A program made the position numbers and the translations under genes. Positions 1-8,186 of a stretch of 13,331 nucleotides of DNA are shown here, one piece after another. The stretch spans positions 1-13,331 of the forward strand of contig JAIDVA010000316.1 of assembly GCA_029059925.1 (NCBI GenBank), in the 5' to 3' direction. This DNA is from Eubacterium sp. Its GTDB lineage: Bacteria > Bacillota > Clostridia > Oscillospirales > Acutalibacteraceae. Position 1 is the stretch's first letter, and every line of letters begins with the position of its first letter. The notes below the pieces were generated by a model. The model was not told where the DNA came from. It ran no database searches and saw only the letters and a program-made list of their open reading frames with translations.

Positions 1-1094
1 GTTCGATTGATGAGCCTTCAAACGAGGCTAATGTTAAGGGTGCTAAGGAGGCTTTTATTGAGGCACTCAATGACAATAAGGCTCTCTTGAGAAAAAGACT
101 TAAAACGCATCATCTTAAATTCAAGCAGATTAAATTAGGTTCAGCAGCGGATACTCCCGTTGTTATTGCCTATATCGACAATCGTGCTGACAGCAAGCTT
201 GTGAGTGAGGTTGAGCAGAGACTTAAGGCGGCACATTTTAATACAGTGCTTGATTACGGCGAGCTTATTCCGTTTGTTGATACGGATGTATTATCCTTTT
301 TTTCCTGTGTTGGAAATACTGAACGTCCTGATGTTGCGGCATCAAAGCTGCTGGAGGGCAGAATCGTTATTATGGTGGAAGGTACTCCTTTTGCAACATA
401 TCTTCCATATCTCTTCAGTGACAATTTTCAGTCGGTTGATGATTATGATAATCCTCCGTTCCACAGTGGTTTTATAAGAATATTAAAGTATTTCAGCTTC
501 GTTATTTCTATTTTTATGCCCGGTCTTTATGTTGCCGTAGGAACCTTTCATCAGGAGCTTATACCAACTAATCTTTTATATACAATCGCATCTGAGGAAA
601 TTACAACTCCGTTCTCATTGATGACAGAAGCGATAATCCTTCTTGTTCTTTATGAGGTTATGAGAGAAGCGGGCTTGCGTCTGCCAAAGGCTATCGGTCA
701 CGCAGTGTCAATTATCGGTGGTATTATAATTGGTGAAACGACAATTACAGCGGGATTAATCGGTGCACCTATGCTTGTTGTAATAGCAATGACCGCGATA
801 TCCTCTTATGTAGTATATCCGCTATATGAAAGTGTATCTGTTTTAAGACTTGTATTTATTATTCTTGGCGGAGTGTTTGGAATGTATGGTATTATTTTAG
901 GTGCAGGTGTTGTGTTTATTAATATATGTGCACTTGATCCGTTCGGAGTACCGCTTTCAGCACCGATTTCACCGCTTGATACGCATTCGGTTGGTGATAT
1001 ATTCTATAGAGAAACATGGAAACGATTATCACAACGTAAGGTGAGAGTAAATGATTTAAGGGGTGCGGCTATTGACACAGGCAAAAAGGGATAA
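1..1094 (+). CDS. gerAA: Spore germination receptor subunit A (GerA family), 5' end missing
   Basis: This is the A subunit of a GerA-type germinant receptor, an inner spore-membrane complex that responds to small nutrients and starts germination. The frame is open to the left edge (first full codon at 3), so the gene begins outside the window; the TTG at 87 is internal, because the upstream residues (SIDEPSNEANVKGAKEAF) continue the usual N-terminal domain. About 364 codons are visible; family members are near 450-500. A soluble domain is followed by hydrophobic segments near codons 155-180 and 210-310, including the family-like stretch around FSLMTEAIILLVLYEVMREA and the IIGGIIIGE motif. It ends 23 bases inside the next gene, so the two are probably translationally coupled. 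The exact paralog (gerA, gerB, gerK) and the germinant cannot be told from sequence. Confidence 0.93.
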   Translation, partial: SIDEPSNEANVKGAKEAFIEALNDNKALLRKRLKTHHLKFKQIKLGSAADTPVVIAYIDNRADSKLVSEVEQRLKAAHFNTVLDYGELIPFVDTDVLSFFSCVGNTERPDVAASKLLEGRIVIMVEGTPFATYLPYLFSDNFQSVDDYDNPPFHSGFIRILKYFSFVISIFMPGLYVAVGTFHQELIPTNLLYTIASEEITTPFSLMTEAIILLVLYEVMREAGLRLPKAIGHAVSIIGGIIIGETTITAGLIGAPMLVVIAMTAISSYVVYPLYESVSVLRLVFIILGGVFGMYGIILGAGVVFINICALDPFGVPLSAPISPLDTHSVGDIFYRETWKRLSQRKVRVNDLRGAAIDTGKKG

Positions 1095-2118
1095 AATAGC
1101 TCCGATAAGTATATTTTTTCTGCTTTTTATCAGCAGGATTGTAGTTAGTCTTACAAATGTTCAGTCAGTAACAACAGGCTTGATGCAGACGGATATTCTG
1201 ATAAGCGTGCTTGCTTCGATGGGACTTACTTTGATTTTTTCGCTGCCTGCAATATATTGCTATAAAAAGCATAAAAGTCCTTTTGATGTAAAATGGGTAG
1301 GCTTTTTTTATTCGCTTTATTTTATATACCTTGCAGGAGTTAATATAAGCAGATTTTCCTATTTTGCCTCAACGACAATTAATCCGAATTCACAAGGATG
1401 GATTTATTCTGTTGTTGTGGCAGTGTGTGCATTTTACGGTGCCTATCTCGGAATCGAGGCGCTTTCAAGATTTTCGGCATTTATCTTTGCGCTTTTGTTC
1501 GGCTCTATATTGGTTGCACTGTTTTGTAATCTCAAAAATTATCAGGAAATAAATCTTTATCCTGTAATAACAAATAACACGGATGATATTTTAAGAAATA
1601 TTGTGTTTATGACTTCGAGCTCATCTGAAATGGTAATATTCTTATGTCTTTCAAAAAAGGTGAACGGCAAGGCTGTAAAGCCATTTGTATGGTCAGTAAT
1701 TGTAACCTTTTTTATGATATTCCTGCTCTTGCTGTTTGTTGTTGCAATTATGGGTGATGCTGCATCGCTGCAGGCCTTCCCGCTTTATACAATGTTCCAG
1801 CTTGCAAAAATCGGTATTTTTGAAAGAATAGATGTGTTGTATATCTCTTTCTGGATATTCGGTGTTTTTATTAAGGCGGTTTTGCTTGTTTACTGTGCAG
1901 GTATAGCCTTTAAGCCGATGAAAAAGAGTGTGAAAAATGCAGTATCCGCAATGATTGCGCTTGTTGTGGCGGTATGTCTGACAGAGTTTGTACAGGTTAA
2001 CAGTATTTCTCCTGTTGTTTATGCAATTCCGTTTTCGCTATTCTGTATTGTAATTCCTGTTCTTACGTTGATATTTAAAAAAAGAAATTTTGGTGATGAG
2101 CTTGTTGAAAAGTTTTAA
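1072..2118 (+). CDS. gerAB: Spore germination receptor subunit B (GerAB/endospore germination permease)
   Basis: This is the integral-membrane B subunit of the germinant receptor, from the APC amino-acid permease superfamily; in characterised receptors it contributes to germinant recognition. The protein of about 348 aa is almost wholly hydrophobic with roughly ten helices, for example the segments starting ISIFFLLFISRIVV and VIVTFFMIFLLLLFVV, which matches the family length of about 360. I chose TTG at 1072 because AAGGGG at 1058-1063 sits 8 bases upstream; a GTG at 1063 is also in frame but has no well-placed ribosome binding site. It overlaps the A gene by 23 bases and the C gene by 23 bases, the compact A-B-C order of ger operons. 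The family is clear; the ligand is unknown. Confidence 0.9.
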   Translation: MTQAKRDKIAPISIFFLLFISRIVVSLTNVQSVTTGLMQTDILISVLASMGLTLIFSLPAIYCYKKHKSPFDVKWVGFFYSLYFIYLAGVNISRFSYFASTTINPNSQGWIYSVVVAVCAFYGAYLGIEALSRFSAFIFALLFGSILVALFCNLKNYQEINLYPVITNNTDDILRNIVFMTSSSSEMVIFLCLSKKVNGKAVKPFVWSVIVTFFMIFLLLLFVVAIMGDAASLQAFPLYTMFQLAKIGIFERIDVLYISFWIFGVFIKAVLLVYCAGIAFKPMKKSVKNAVSAMIALVVAVCLTEFVQVNSISPVVYAIPFSLFCIVIPVLTLIFKKRNFGDELVEKF

Positions 2119-3229
2119 GATTATAGCCTGTGTTGCTGCAATTGCAGTTATGCTGACAGGGTGTATGAATACTGTTCACTTAAAGGATCAGCTAGTTGTT
2201 GAGGGCATGGGTATTGATACAAAGGGAGAAGAGGTTAATCTTACTGTTCAGACTCTCAAGCTTGGTGCAGCGGCAGGTGATGAAACACCGCAGGGCAACA
2301 GAACCTATAATACCGAGGGCAGCGGCAAATCGATAATGGATGCTGTGTCCGGACTTTCCAAAAGTGTTTCTAAAAAGCTGTTTTTCGGTCAGAATAAAAT
2401 AATTGTTTTCAGCCGTGAAATCGCTGAGACTGATTTTGCTGAAAAGCTTGATTATTTTTTGCGTTCTCAGAATTCTCGCATAGATGTGGCAGTGTGTGTA
2501 TCCGATACTATGGCGAAGGATATTATTGAGAGTGAGGAAAATGACTCAGGTGTGCCATGCGAAAATATGGTTTATCTTTTGAAAAACGGACAGGACTCAG
2601 GCGTTATTACCTATATTACTGTTAATGAGCTTTTGAACATGTATTCGGATAAAACCTCAGATATTTATCTTCCTGTTGTTGAAAAGAAAAAGGATAATAA
2701 TAATATTCAGGTTAAGGGAATAGGGTTATTCAGCGATGATAAGCTTGTCTATGTTACAAGTGATGATGAGACGATGGGCTTTTTGCTGATGAACAATAAG
2801 GTGAAAACCTGTACGATAGAATTTGAAGATGATGAGCTTGGTAAGGTTGGTGTTAAAATAACATCTCCAAAGGCAAAAAAGCATATTGAAATTGTTGACG
2901 GAAATATAAATTTTGTTGTTGAAATCAAAGCTAAGCTTATGATTGATGAAATTGAAAACGGAATTGTTACAAGCCTTGATAAGGAAAAGCTCAGCCGTAT
3001 CTGCTCAAAGGCAGATGATGAAATAAACAGAATCTGTACACAGGCATTTACAGCCTGTAAGGATAATAAGAGTGATGCGCTCAGGATTGGCGAATATCTC
3101 GCTAAATATAGTCCTAAATCATATGATAAGCTTGCTGATGATTGGGATACCTATCTTCCTGCAGTTCATTTCTCGGTCAATGCTGATTCTAATCTTAAAA
3201 ATATCAGTGATAATACCCAATTAGGTTAA
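2096..3229 (+). CDS. gerAC: Spore germination receptor lipoprotein subunit C (Ger(x)C family)
   Basis: This is the lipoprotein subunit of the germinant receptor, anchored at the outer face of the inner spore membrane. From ATG 2096 the protein is 377 aa, near the usual length. It starts with a short positive region, a hydrophobic segment and a lipobox ending LTGC, giving the lipid-modified Cys23. The mature part carries the expected early phrase with LVVEGMGID and the C-terminal DDWDTYLP region seen in Ger(x)C proteins. In-frame TTG (2090) and GTG (2093) lie just upstream; none of the three has a good ribosome binding site, so coupling to gerAB, which it overlaps by 23 bases, is likely. The C-terminus appears complete although a minus-strand ORF overlaps its last 26 bases. 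Confidence 0.92.
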   Translation: MSLLKSFKIIACVAAIAVMLTGCMNTVHLKDQLVVEGMGIDTKGEEVNLTVQTLKLGAAAGDETPQGNRTYNTEGSGKSIMDAVSGLSKSVSKKLFFGQNKIIVFSREIAETDFAEKLDYFLRSQNSRIDVAVCVSDTMAKDIIESEENDSGVPCENMVYLLKNGQDSGVITYITVNELLNMYSDKTSDIYLPVVEKKKDNNNIQVKGIGLFSDDKLVYVTSDDETMGFLLMNNKVKTCTIEFEDDELGKVGVKITSPKAKKHIEIVDGNINFVVEIKAKLMIDEIENGIVTSLDKEKLSRICSKADDEINRICTQAFTACKDNKSDALRIGEYLAKYSPKSYDKLADDWDTYLPAVHFSVNADSNLKNISDNTQLG

Positions 3230-3356
3230 TGCACTGTCTGAAAATTGTTACAAGTTCCTGTTCATTTCCCTGTGATTGTTTGGTAAAGCATACAATTGCA
3301 GGGATTAGTATTGTAAGTGCGAACATAACGATATATACAATCAGTATTTTTTTCAC
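3204..3356 (-). CDS. 50-aa membrane-anchored ORF, possibly the 5' remnant of a spoIID-like gene
   Basis: On the minus strand AAGGAG (3370-3365) sits 8 bases before a GTG at 3356, opening a 50-codon frame that stops at 3204. The product starts MKKILIVYIVMFALTILIPA, a basic start plus one hydrophobic helix, then a short polar part with the phrase ELVTIFRQ. The start and the polar phrase remind me of the N-terminal anchor and first beta strand of the sporulation lytic transglycosylase SpoIID, whose later domains are absent. The last few codons run into the antisense 3' end of the germination C gene. It may be a truncated spoIID pseudogene, or a real small single-pass protein. The ribosome binding site is the strongest evidence; the SpoIID resemblance is from memory and short. 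Confidence 0.45.
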   Translation of the reverse strand: MKKILIVYIVMFALTILIPAIVCFTKQSQGNEQELVTIFRQCINLIGYYH

Positions 3357-3435
3357 AATGTCATCTCCTTGACTTTATATTAAATTATATGTATAATAAT
3401 ATAATAATTTGCTATTAATATTTTCTGTATACAAA

Positions 3436-3450
3436 CTATATATTATATAG
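3436..3450. promoter_or_regulatory. Perfect 15-base inverted repeat upstream of citrate synthase
   Basis: CTATATA and TATATAG flank a single T, a perfect dyad placed 25 bases before the citrate synthase ribosome binding site. It lies in a very AT-rich stretch (about 3372-3450) between the minus-strand ORF and gltA. I found no convincing -35/-10 pair at standard spacing, so the promoter itself is not assigned. The dyad could be an operator or simply a product of the AT-rich composition. Confidence 0.3.
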
Positions 3451-3488
3451 CTGTGCGTTTATCTGCCGGTTATAGAAAGGAGAACATT

Positions 3489-4856
3489 ATGTCTACAAAC
3501 TATATTTCACCAATTTCTATGGATGCACTTTCAAGCCTGTGCGATGAGCTTGATAAAAATAATTTTATAAAGAAGAGTGATTACGAGCAGTATCATGTAA
3601 AAAGAGGTCTGCGAAACAGTGATGGTACCGGTGTTATGGCGGGTCTTACACGTATTTGTTCGGTTGAGGGCTATTATATTCTTGACGGTGAGCGAATTCC
3701 TAAGGATGGCAGACTTTCCTACAGAGGCTATGATATAAATGATATTGTAAACGGTTGTATTAAGGATGACCGTTTTGGTTATGAGGAGGTTGTATGGCTT
3801 CTGCTTTTTGGCAGCCTTCCTACCGAGAATCAGCTGGTAAGCCTTCGTGAGGTTATTGCTGAATGCAGAACATTGCCTGATGATTTTATTGAAGATATGA
3901 TTATGAAAATGCCGTCAAAGGATATTATGAATAAAATGGCGCGCAGTGTTATGGCACTCTATTCCTTTGATGAAAATCCTGACGATATATCAATTCCGAA
4001 TGTACTTCGTCAGTCTCTTCAGCTTATTGCGCAGATGCCTACCATTATGAATAGTGCTTATCAGGTTAAGCGTCGTGCTTTTTATAACAAAACAATGTTC
4101 CTGCATCCTATTCAGAAGGAGCAGTCAACGGCAGAATATATACTTAATCAGCTCAGAGCTGACAAGCAGTTTACTGACGAAGAGGCGAAACTGCTTGATA
4201 TCTGTCTCATGCTTCATGCAGATCACGGCGGAGGTAATAATTCTACCTTTGCTACAAGAGTTCTTACCTCAAGCGGTACCGATACATATTCAGCAATCAC
4301 TGCGGGATTCGGTTCGCTTAAGGGACCTCGTCACGGCGGTGCCAATATAAGAGTTGCACAGCAGATGAATGAGGTTATGGCAGCTGTGCCTGATTCAACA
4401 GATCCGGTACAGGTTAAGGATTACCTTGTTAAGGTTCTTAATAAAGAGGTTGGTGATAAGTCAGGTCTTATCTATGGTATGGGTCATGCTGTTTATACCA
4501 TATCGGATCCTCGTGCTGTTATTCTTAAAGAGAATGCAAGAAAGCTTGCTTACGAAAAGGGCTTTGAAAAGGAATTCAAAACTCTTGAAAATATTGAATT
4601 GCTTACACCACAGGTGTTTGCAGAGCTTAAGGGCTCAGACAAGGTTATGTGTGCCAATGTCGATCTTTATTCCGGACTGGTGTACAAGGTTCTCGGTATT
4701 CCCGAGGATTTATATACTCCGCTTTTTGCTACTGCGAGAGCAGCCGGCTGGTGTGCACACAGACTTGAAGAGCTGATTTCCGGCGGAAGAATTATGCGTC
4801 CCGCATACAAGAGTGTAAGCCATTCCAAGTCTTATGCGGATTTAAACGAGAGATAA
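3489..4856 (+). CDS. gltA: Citrate synthase (clostridial ~455-aa type)
   Basis: The enzyme condenses acetyl-CoA with oxaloacetate to citrate, the entry step toward 2-oxoglutarate and glutamate in anaerobes. The catalytic triad is visible: His282 in GPRHGGAN, His333 in GMGHAVY and Asp392 in NVDLYSG; substrate-binding His243/His246 (LHADHGGG) and Arg342 (DPR) are also present. ATG 3489 is chosen because AAAGGAG (3476-3482) is 6 bases upstream; the frame stays open upstream but without a ribosome binding site. At 455 aa it is longer than the 370-430 aa common in other bacteria, with an N-terminal extension typical of this clostridial subgroup. A membrane protein gene follows after 30 bases. Use of 2-methylcitrate (propionyl-CoA) cannot be excluded from sequence. 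Confidence 0.94.
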   Translation: MSTNYISPISMDALSSLCDELDKNNFIKKSDYEQYHVKRGLRNSDGTGVMAGLTRICSVEGYYILDGERIPKDGRLSYRGYDINDIVNGCIKDDRFGYEEVVWLLLFGSLPTENQLVSLREVIAECRTLPDDFIEDMIMKMPSKDIMNKMARSVMALYSFDENPDDISIPNVLRQSLQLIAQMPTIMNSAYQVKRRAFYNKTMFLHPIQKEQSTAEYILNQLRADKQFTDEEAKLLDICLMLHADHGGGNNSTFATRVLTSSGTDTYSAITAGFGSLKGPRHGGANIRVAQQMNEVMAAVPDSTDPVQVKDYLVKVLNKEVGDKSGLIYGMGHAVYTISDPRAVILKENARKLAYEKGFEKEFKTLENIELLTPQVFAELKGSDKVMCANVDLYSGLVYKVLGIPEDLYTPLFATARAAGWCAHRLEELISGGRIMRPAYKSVSHSKSYADLNER

Positions 4857-4886
4857 ATATTTTAAAGCTTAAAGGGAGAAATTAAG

Positions 4887-5726
4887 GTGCAAAAAATCAA
4901 GGCAAAAATTTCTGTTTTATTTATTGTTATAACAGCAATTGCAGCCTGTATTTTGCACCTTTTTCAGTTTTTTTTCGAGTCTGGTGAGCCTGCTGCTGCG
5001 TTTGCAGGCAGCGACAGCATATTATACATAATTTATACACTTGTTTTTGTCGGTTCGTTTTTTTGTGCAATTTATGCTTTTTTAAAAAAAGATATGGCAA
5101 AAACCTTTGACTTTGGGAATAGGAAAAGCAGTGTGTTTTTGTCGTCTGTGCTTTTGGCAATAACCTTCTTTTTTGATTTTTTACATCAGGGCTATAACTG
5201 TTATGATTATGTTCAGAGCGTATCGTTTATAGAGTATACGTATCTTGTTCCGCTTGGAGCATCCGGTTTATTTGCACTTGTCAGCAGCTTTTATTTTACC
5301 ACTCTTGCAATGACTGCAAGAAATTTGAATTATGATTTCAGGAATTTCACGCTGCTGCATTTTGCTCCTGTTGTATGGGCATTTTCAAAGCTGTTTGGCA
5401 TAATGATAAAGATTGTTGATATCAAAGCGAATATGGAGCTTTGCTGTGAATTTATATTGCTTTGTATGGCATTATATTTTATGTTCAGTATGATATCTGC
5501 TGTCGATAAGAAGGATGCACCTGCAACGAAAAGCTTTGTGTTTTCATCTCTGATGCTTATGTTTATGGCTTTTCTTGTCGGTGTTCCGAGAATAATTATG
5601 CTTTTGCTTGGCAAAGGCGATTTGATAAGCAGCGTGTCATTTTCATCTTGTACCTATATAATGCTCGGTGTGTTTGCGCTTACTCTGCTTTGTGATGTAA
5701 ATAAACGTACAGTTAAGAATAATTAA
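4887..5726 (+). CDS. Unrecognised polytopic membrane protein (about 8 helices)
   Basis: I do not recognise a family with a known function. The 279-aa product is very hydrophobic, with about eight predicted membrane segments starting roughly at residues 8, 44, 79, 113, 150, 180, 214 and 248, short polar loops, and no signal-peptidase site, nucleotide-binding motif or metal cluster. GTG 4887 is chosen because AGGGAG (4873-4878) lies 8 bases upstream. The gene is 30 bases after citrate synthase and its stop is 12 bases before the AEC transporter start, so all three are probably co-transcribed. Poly-T/poly-A runs in the coding region reflect Phe/Lys richness; the frame is intact. A transport or sensing role is possible but not shown. 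Confidence 0.8.
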   Translation: MQKIKAKISVLFIVITAIAACILHLFQFFFESGEPAAAFAGSDSILYIIYTLVFVGSFFCAIYAFLKKDMAKTFDFGNRKSSVFLSSVLLAITFFFDFLHQGYNCYDYVQSVSFIEYTYLVPLGASGLFALVSSFYFTTLAMTARNLNYDFRNFTLLHFAPVVWAFSKLFGIMIKIVDIKANMELCCEFILLCMALYFMFSMISAVDKKDAPATKSFVFSSLMLMFMAFLVGVPRIIMLLLGKGDLISSVSFSSCTYIMLGVFALTLLCDVNKRTVKNN

Positions 5727-5738
5727 GAGGAAATCATT

Positions 5739-6671
5739 TTGTTTTTAGATAATTTGAAAACCATTGCTATGCAGGTGCTCATATTGTACCTTATTGCAGG
5801 CATAGGTTTTGTGACGGATAAAATTGGTATATTTAAAAAGGATGATGGTAAGCGGCTGATTGATTTGCTTTTTAATGTTATCCTGCCAATTGCTATTATT
5901 CATACCTTTATGACTATGGAGTATACGGCAGAACATGTTAAAGGTATATTTATTGCCTTTGCCTGTGCTTTTGCAACTCATATTTTCGGTGCACTTGTGT
6001 CAGCACTTACCTTCAGAAAAAGGTCGCTCAAGGAGCGTGGAATTTACCACTATGCGATGATTCTTTCAAATGCTGCCTTTCTTGCATTGCCGCTTGCAAA
6101 AAGTGTAATCGGTGACGAGGGTATTTTTTACTGCTCGGTTTATGTTGCTGTATTCAATATGGTTGCATTTACTCTTGGCGTTTATCAGATTTCCGGCAGA
6201 GAAGCGAAGCTTAATCTTAAAAAGCTTATTTTTAACCCGGGTTCAATGTCGGTAATAATAGGTTTGCCGCTGTTCTTTATTCAGCCCAATATCCCGTATT
6301 TTATTGAGTATCCTATGGAGCTTGTCGGCAATTGTAATTCTCCGCTTGCGATGATTGTTTTCGGCACATTTCTTGCGAATTCAAATTTTAAAAATATGTT
6401 TGCTAAAAAGGAAATATATTTTGTTTCATTTATAAGATTGATTTTTGTTCCGCTTTGTATGCTGGGATTGTTTTATATATGCGGTGTGAGAGGTCAGCTG
6501 TTGGTTGCAATGATTATTTCAGCATCTGCACCTACTGCAACAAATACAGCTATGTATGCTGCAAAATATGACAATGACACCGCGCTCGGCTCTGAGGTGG
6601 TTGCACAATCCTCAGTGCTTTCAATTGTGACAATGCCTGTGTTGGTAGCATTAGCGGCGGTTGTTAAATAG
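5739..6671 (+). CDS. AEC (auxin efflux carrier) family transporter
   Basis: This is a 310-aa membrane transporter of the AEC family; bacterial members are thought to move organic anions such as malate, malonate or other carboxylates. About ten helices in two five-helix halves are visible. Typical features are the N-terminal GIGFVTDKIGIFKKDDGKRL region, helix breaks near NAAFLALPLAKSVIG, the GNCNSPLAMIVFGT segment and the C-terminal SASAPTATNTAMYAAKY motif followed by GSEVVAQSSVLSIVTMP. TTG 5739 is chosen because GAGG at 5727-5730 precedes it by 8 bases and it directly gives the usual N-terminus. It is the third gene of the tight gltA cluster, which makes a carboxylate substrate attractive, but that is inference. 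Confidence 0.88.
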   Translation: MFLDNLKTIAMQVLILYLIAGIGFVTDKIGIFKKDDGKRLIDLLFNVILPIAIIHTFMTMEYTAEHVKGIFIAFACAFATHIFGALVSALTFRKRSLKERGIYHYAMILSNAAFLALPLAKSVIGDEGIFYCSVYVAVFNMVAFTLGVYQISGREAKLNLKKLIFNPGSMSVIIGLPLFFIQPNIPYFIEYPMELVGNCNSPLAMIVFGTFLANSNFKNMFAKKEIYFVSFIRLIFVPLCMLGLFYICGVRGQLLVAMIISASAPTATNTAMYAAKYDNDTALGSEVVAQSSVLSIVTMPVLVALAAVVK

Positions 6672-6686
6672 ATTTTGGAAAATTTG

Positions 6687-6719
6687 TTCTTTAATTTATC
6701 TTTAGGTTTGATTAAGGAA
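6687..6719 (+). terminator. Weak AT-rich hairpin after the AEC transporter gene
   Basis: TTCTTTAAT and ATTAAGGAA can pair (nine pairs, one G-U) around a 15-base loop, followed by a T-rich but interrupted stretch. It is in the right place to end the gltA-AEC transcript, but the stem is AT-rich and the loop large, so its efficiency is doubtful. Confidence 0.25.
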
Positions 6720-6753
6720 TTGTAAATTTTATTTTAAATGAAATGGACATAAG

Positions 6754-6782
6754 TTGTATTGCCTTTTAAAATATTGTATAAT
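6754..6782 (+). promoter_or_regulatory. Candidate sigma-A promoter for darA-holB-ricT
   Basis: TTGTAT (6754-6759) and a perfect TATAAT (6777-6782) are separated by 17 bases. The predicted start near 6789 leaves a leader of about 56 bases before the darA ATG. The -35 matches only TTG of the consensus; the -10 and spacing are ideal. Confidence 0.55.
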
Positions 6783-6844
6783 TATATTGCAAGAATGAAG
6801 TTGTCAGGAGAGTAAGAAGAATATATTTTAAAGGGTGATTTTAT

Positions 6845-7168
6845 ATGAAATTAGTATTAACTATCGTTTCAAACAGGGATTTATCAAAAGTTCTTGCAGC
6901 TGCAAGTGCAGAAGGCTTTTTCTCGACAAAGGTATCAACTGCCGGTCAGTTTTTAGAAGGCGGTCATACAACAATTCTTTTTGGTGTTGATGATGAAAAG
7001 GTTGATTTTCTTTTCAACGTATTGGAAAGTAATGTTACAAAACGCGTTATCCGCAAGTCGGGTGTTGAAAGTACGATAGAAGGTTCACTTTTGAAAAAGC
7101 CTGTTGACGTTGAAGAATATGGTGCGGTTGCATTTGTAATTGATGTGGAGCAGTTTAAAAGATTGTAA
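6845..7168 (+). CDS. darA: PII-like cyclic-di-AMP receptor family protein (DarA/PstA/YaaQ)
   Basis: This is a 107-aa small trimeric PII-like protein of the family that binds the second messenger cyclic-di-AMP in Bacillus (DarA) and Staphylococcus (PstA). The ferredoxin-like fold start MKLVLTIV, the TKVSTAGQFLEGGHTT block and the closing VIDVEQF strand match the family, whose usual length is 109. ATG 6845 follows AAGGGTGA (6831-6838). The next gene, holB, starts two bases after its stop, and ricT follows, the same order as around yaaQ in Bacillus. Compared with my recollection of PstA, Thr28, Phe36, Leu37 and Gly47 are kept, but Arg26, Gly35 and Asn41 are Phe, Gln and His, and the glycine-rich B-loop (SPMGG type) is changed. 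The family is secure; ligand binding is less so. Confidence 0.85.
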   Translation: MKLVLTIVSNRDLSKVLAAASAEGFFSTKVSTAGQFLEGGHTTILFGVDDEKVDFLFNVLESNVTKRVIRKSGVESTIEGSLLKKPVDVEEYGAVAFVIDVEQFKRL

Positions 7169-7170
7169 GT

Positions 7171-8154
7171 ATGAATGACTTGAACTTTATCTCAAATGAA
7201 AGAGTTATAGAGCAGCTTGGATGTCTGATTGACTCCAAGCGTTTTCCTCATGCTGTTGTTATTGAGGGGGCACAGGGCCTTGGTAAAAGGACGTTAGCCC
7301 GCTTGCTGGCAACGGCTCTTGTTTGTCGTGGGGAAAATAAACCGTGTATGGATTGTGCGCAATGCAGTAAGGCTGTGCAGAAAATACATCCTGATGTTTT
7401 TGAACATGTGGCAGCAGGCGGAGCAAATTCTTTTCATGTTGATGTTATCAGAACTGTAGTTAAGGATGCGTATGTTCAGCCTAATGAAGCTGACTATAAG
7501 GTTTATATACTGGGTAATGCTGATTGTATGAGTGTGTCAGCACAGAATGCTTTGCTTAAGGTTTTGGAAGAGCCGCCGAGCTATGTTGTATTTATACTTA
7601 CAGCCCAGTCAAAAAGTATGCTGCTTGAGACTGTGCTTTCAAGGTCTGTTACAGTTACGCTTGAGGGTGTTGATACAGATAAAGGCGCGGCGTATATTTC
7701 ATCGAAGCTTGATAACGTAAGGTATGAACAGGCTAAACAAAGTCTGGAAACCTTTAATGGCAATATCGGCAAAACAATTGACAGCTTTGCGGATGGTAGG
7801 CAGAATGAGCTTGCACACACCTGCTGCGACATATGTAAGGCTCTTGTTGATGAAAGCGAATATGCGCTTTTATGTGCTTGCTCCGTCTTTCAGAAGGACA
7901 GGGAAGCAATCGTTTTTGCTGCTGATTTTTTGAAGAATATTTTTAGAGATGCCCTTGTTTATAATGAAAACAGTACCTTTTTATCAGGGCAGAGAGAAAC
8001 AGCAAGGCTGTTGAAAGCAAAACTTACCAAGCAAAAACTTGTTGACTTAATCAATGTTTGTGATACACTAAAGGAAATGGCTTTGATGAATTCTAATAAT
8101 TCAATTCTTATTACAAAAATCTGTTACAGTCTGAGACAAGCTGTCGGCAGATGA
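7171..8154 (+). CDS. holB: DNA polymerase III delta' subunit
   Basis: This is the clamp-loader delta' subunit, which helps open the beta clamp and load it on primed DNA in the replisome. The AAA+ fold is visible: a P-loop-like stretch from Gly33 to Thr41 (GAQGLGKRT), the four zinc-binding cysteines C52, C59, C62 and C65, the conserved NALLKVLEEPP at 126-136, and the LLETVLSRSV sensor region soon after. The 327-aa length is normal. ATG 7171 is two bases after the darA stop and has no strong ribosome binding site, so it is probably translationally coupled to darA. In Bacillus yaaR lies between darA and holB; it is absent here. ricT follows after 32 bases. Confidence 0.93.
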   Translation: MNDLNFISNERVIEQLGCLIDSKRFPHAVVIEGAQGLGKRTLARLLATALVCRGENKPCMDCAQCSKAVQKIHPDVFEHVAAGGANSFHVDVIRTVVKDAYVQPNEADYKVYILGNADCMSVSAQNALLKVLEEPPSYVVFILTAQSKSMLLETVLSRSVTVTLEGVDTDKGAAYISSKLDNVRYEQAKQSLETFNGNIGKTIDSFADGRQNELAHTCCDICKALVDESEYALLCACSVFQKDREAIVFAADFLKNIFRDALVYNENSTFLSGQRETARLLKAKLTKQKLVDLINVCDTLKEMALMNSNNSILITKICYSLRQAVGR

Positions 8155-8186
8155 TATAAGCCATTAGATTAACGGAGGATACATAA

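Noticed and set aside
3453..3488. Longer citrate synthase start at 3453
   Set aside because: No ribosome binding site precedes it, while AAAGGAG sits at the right distance before ATG 3489.
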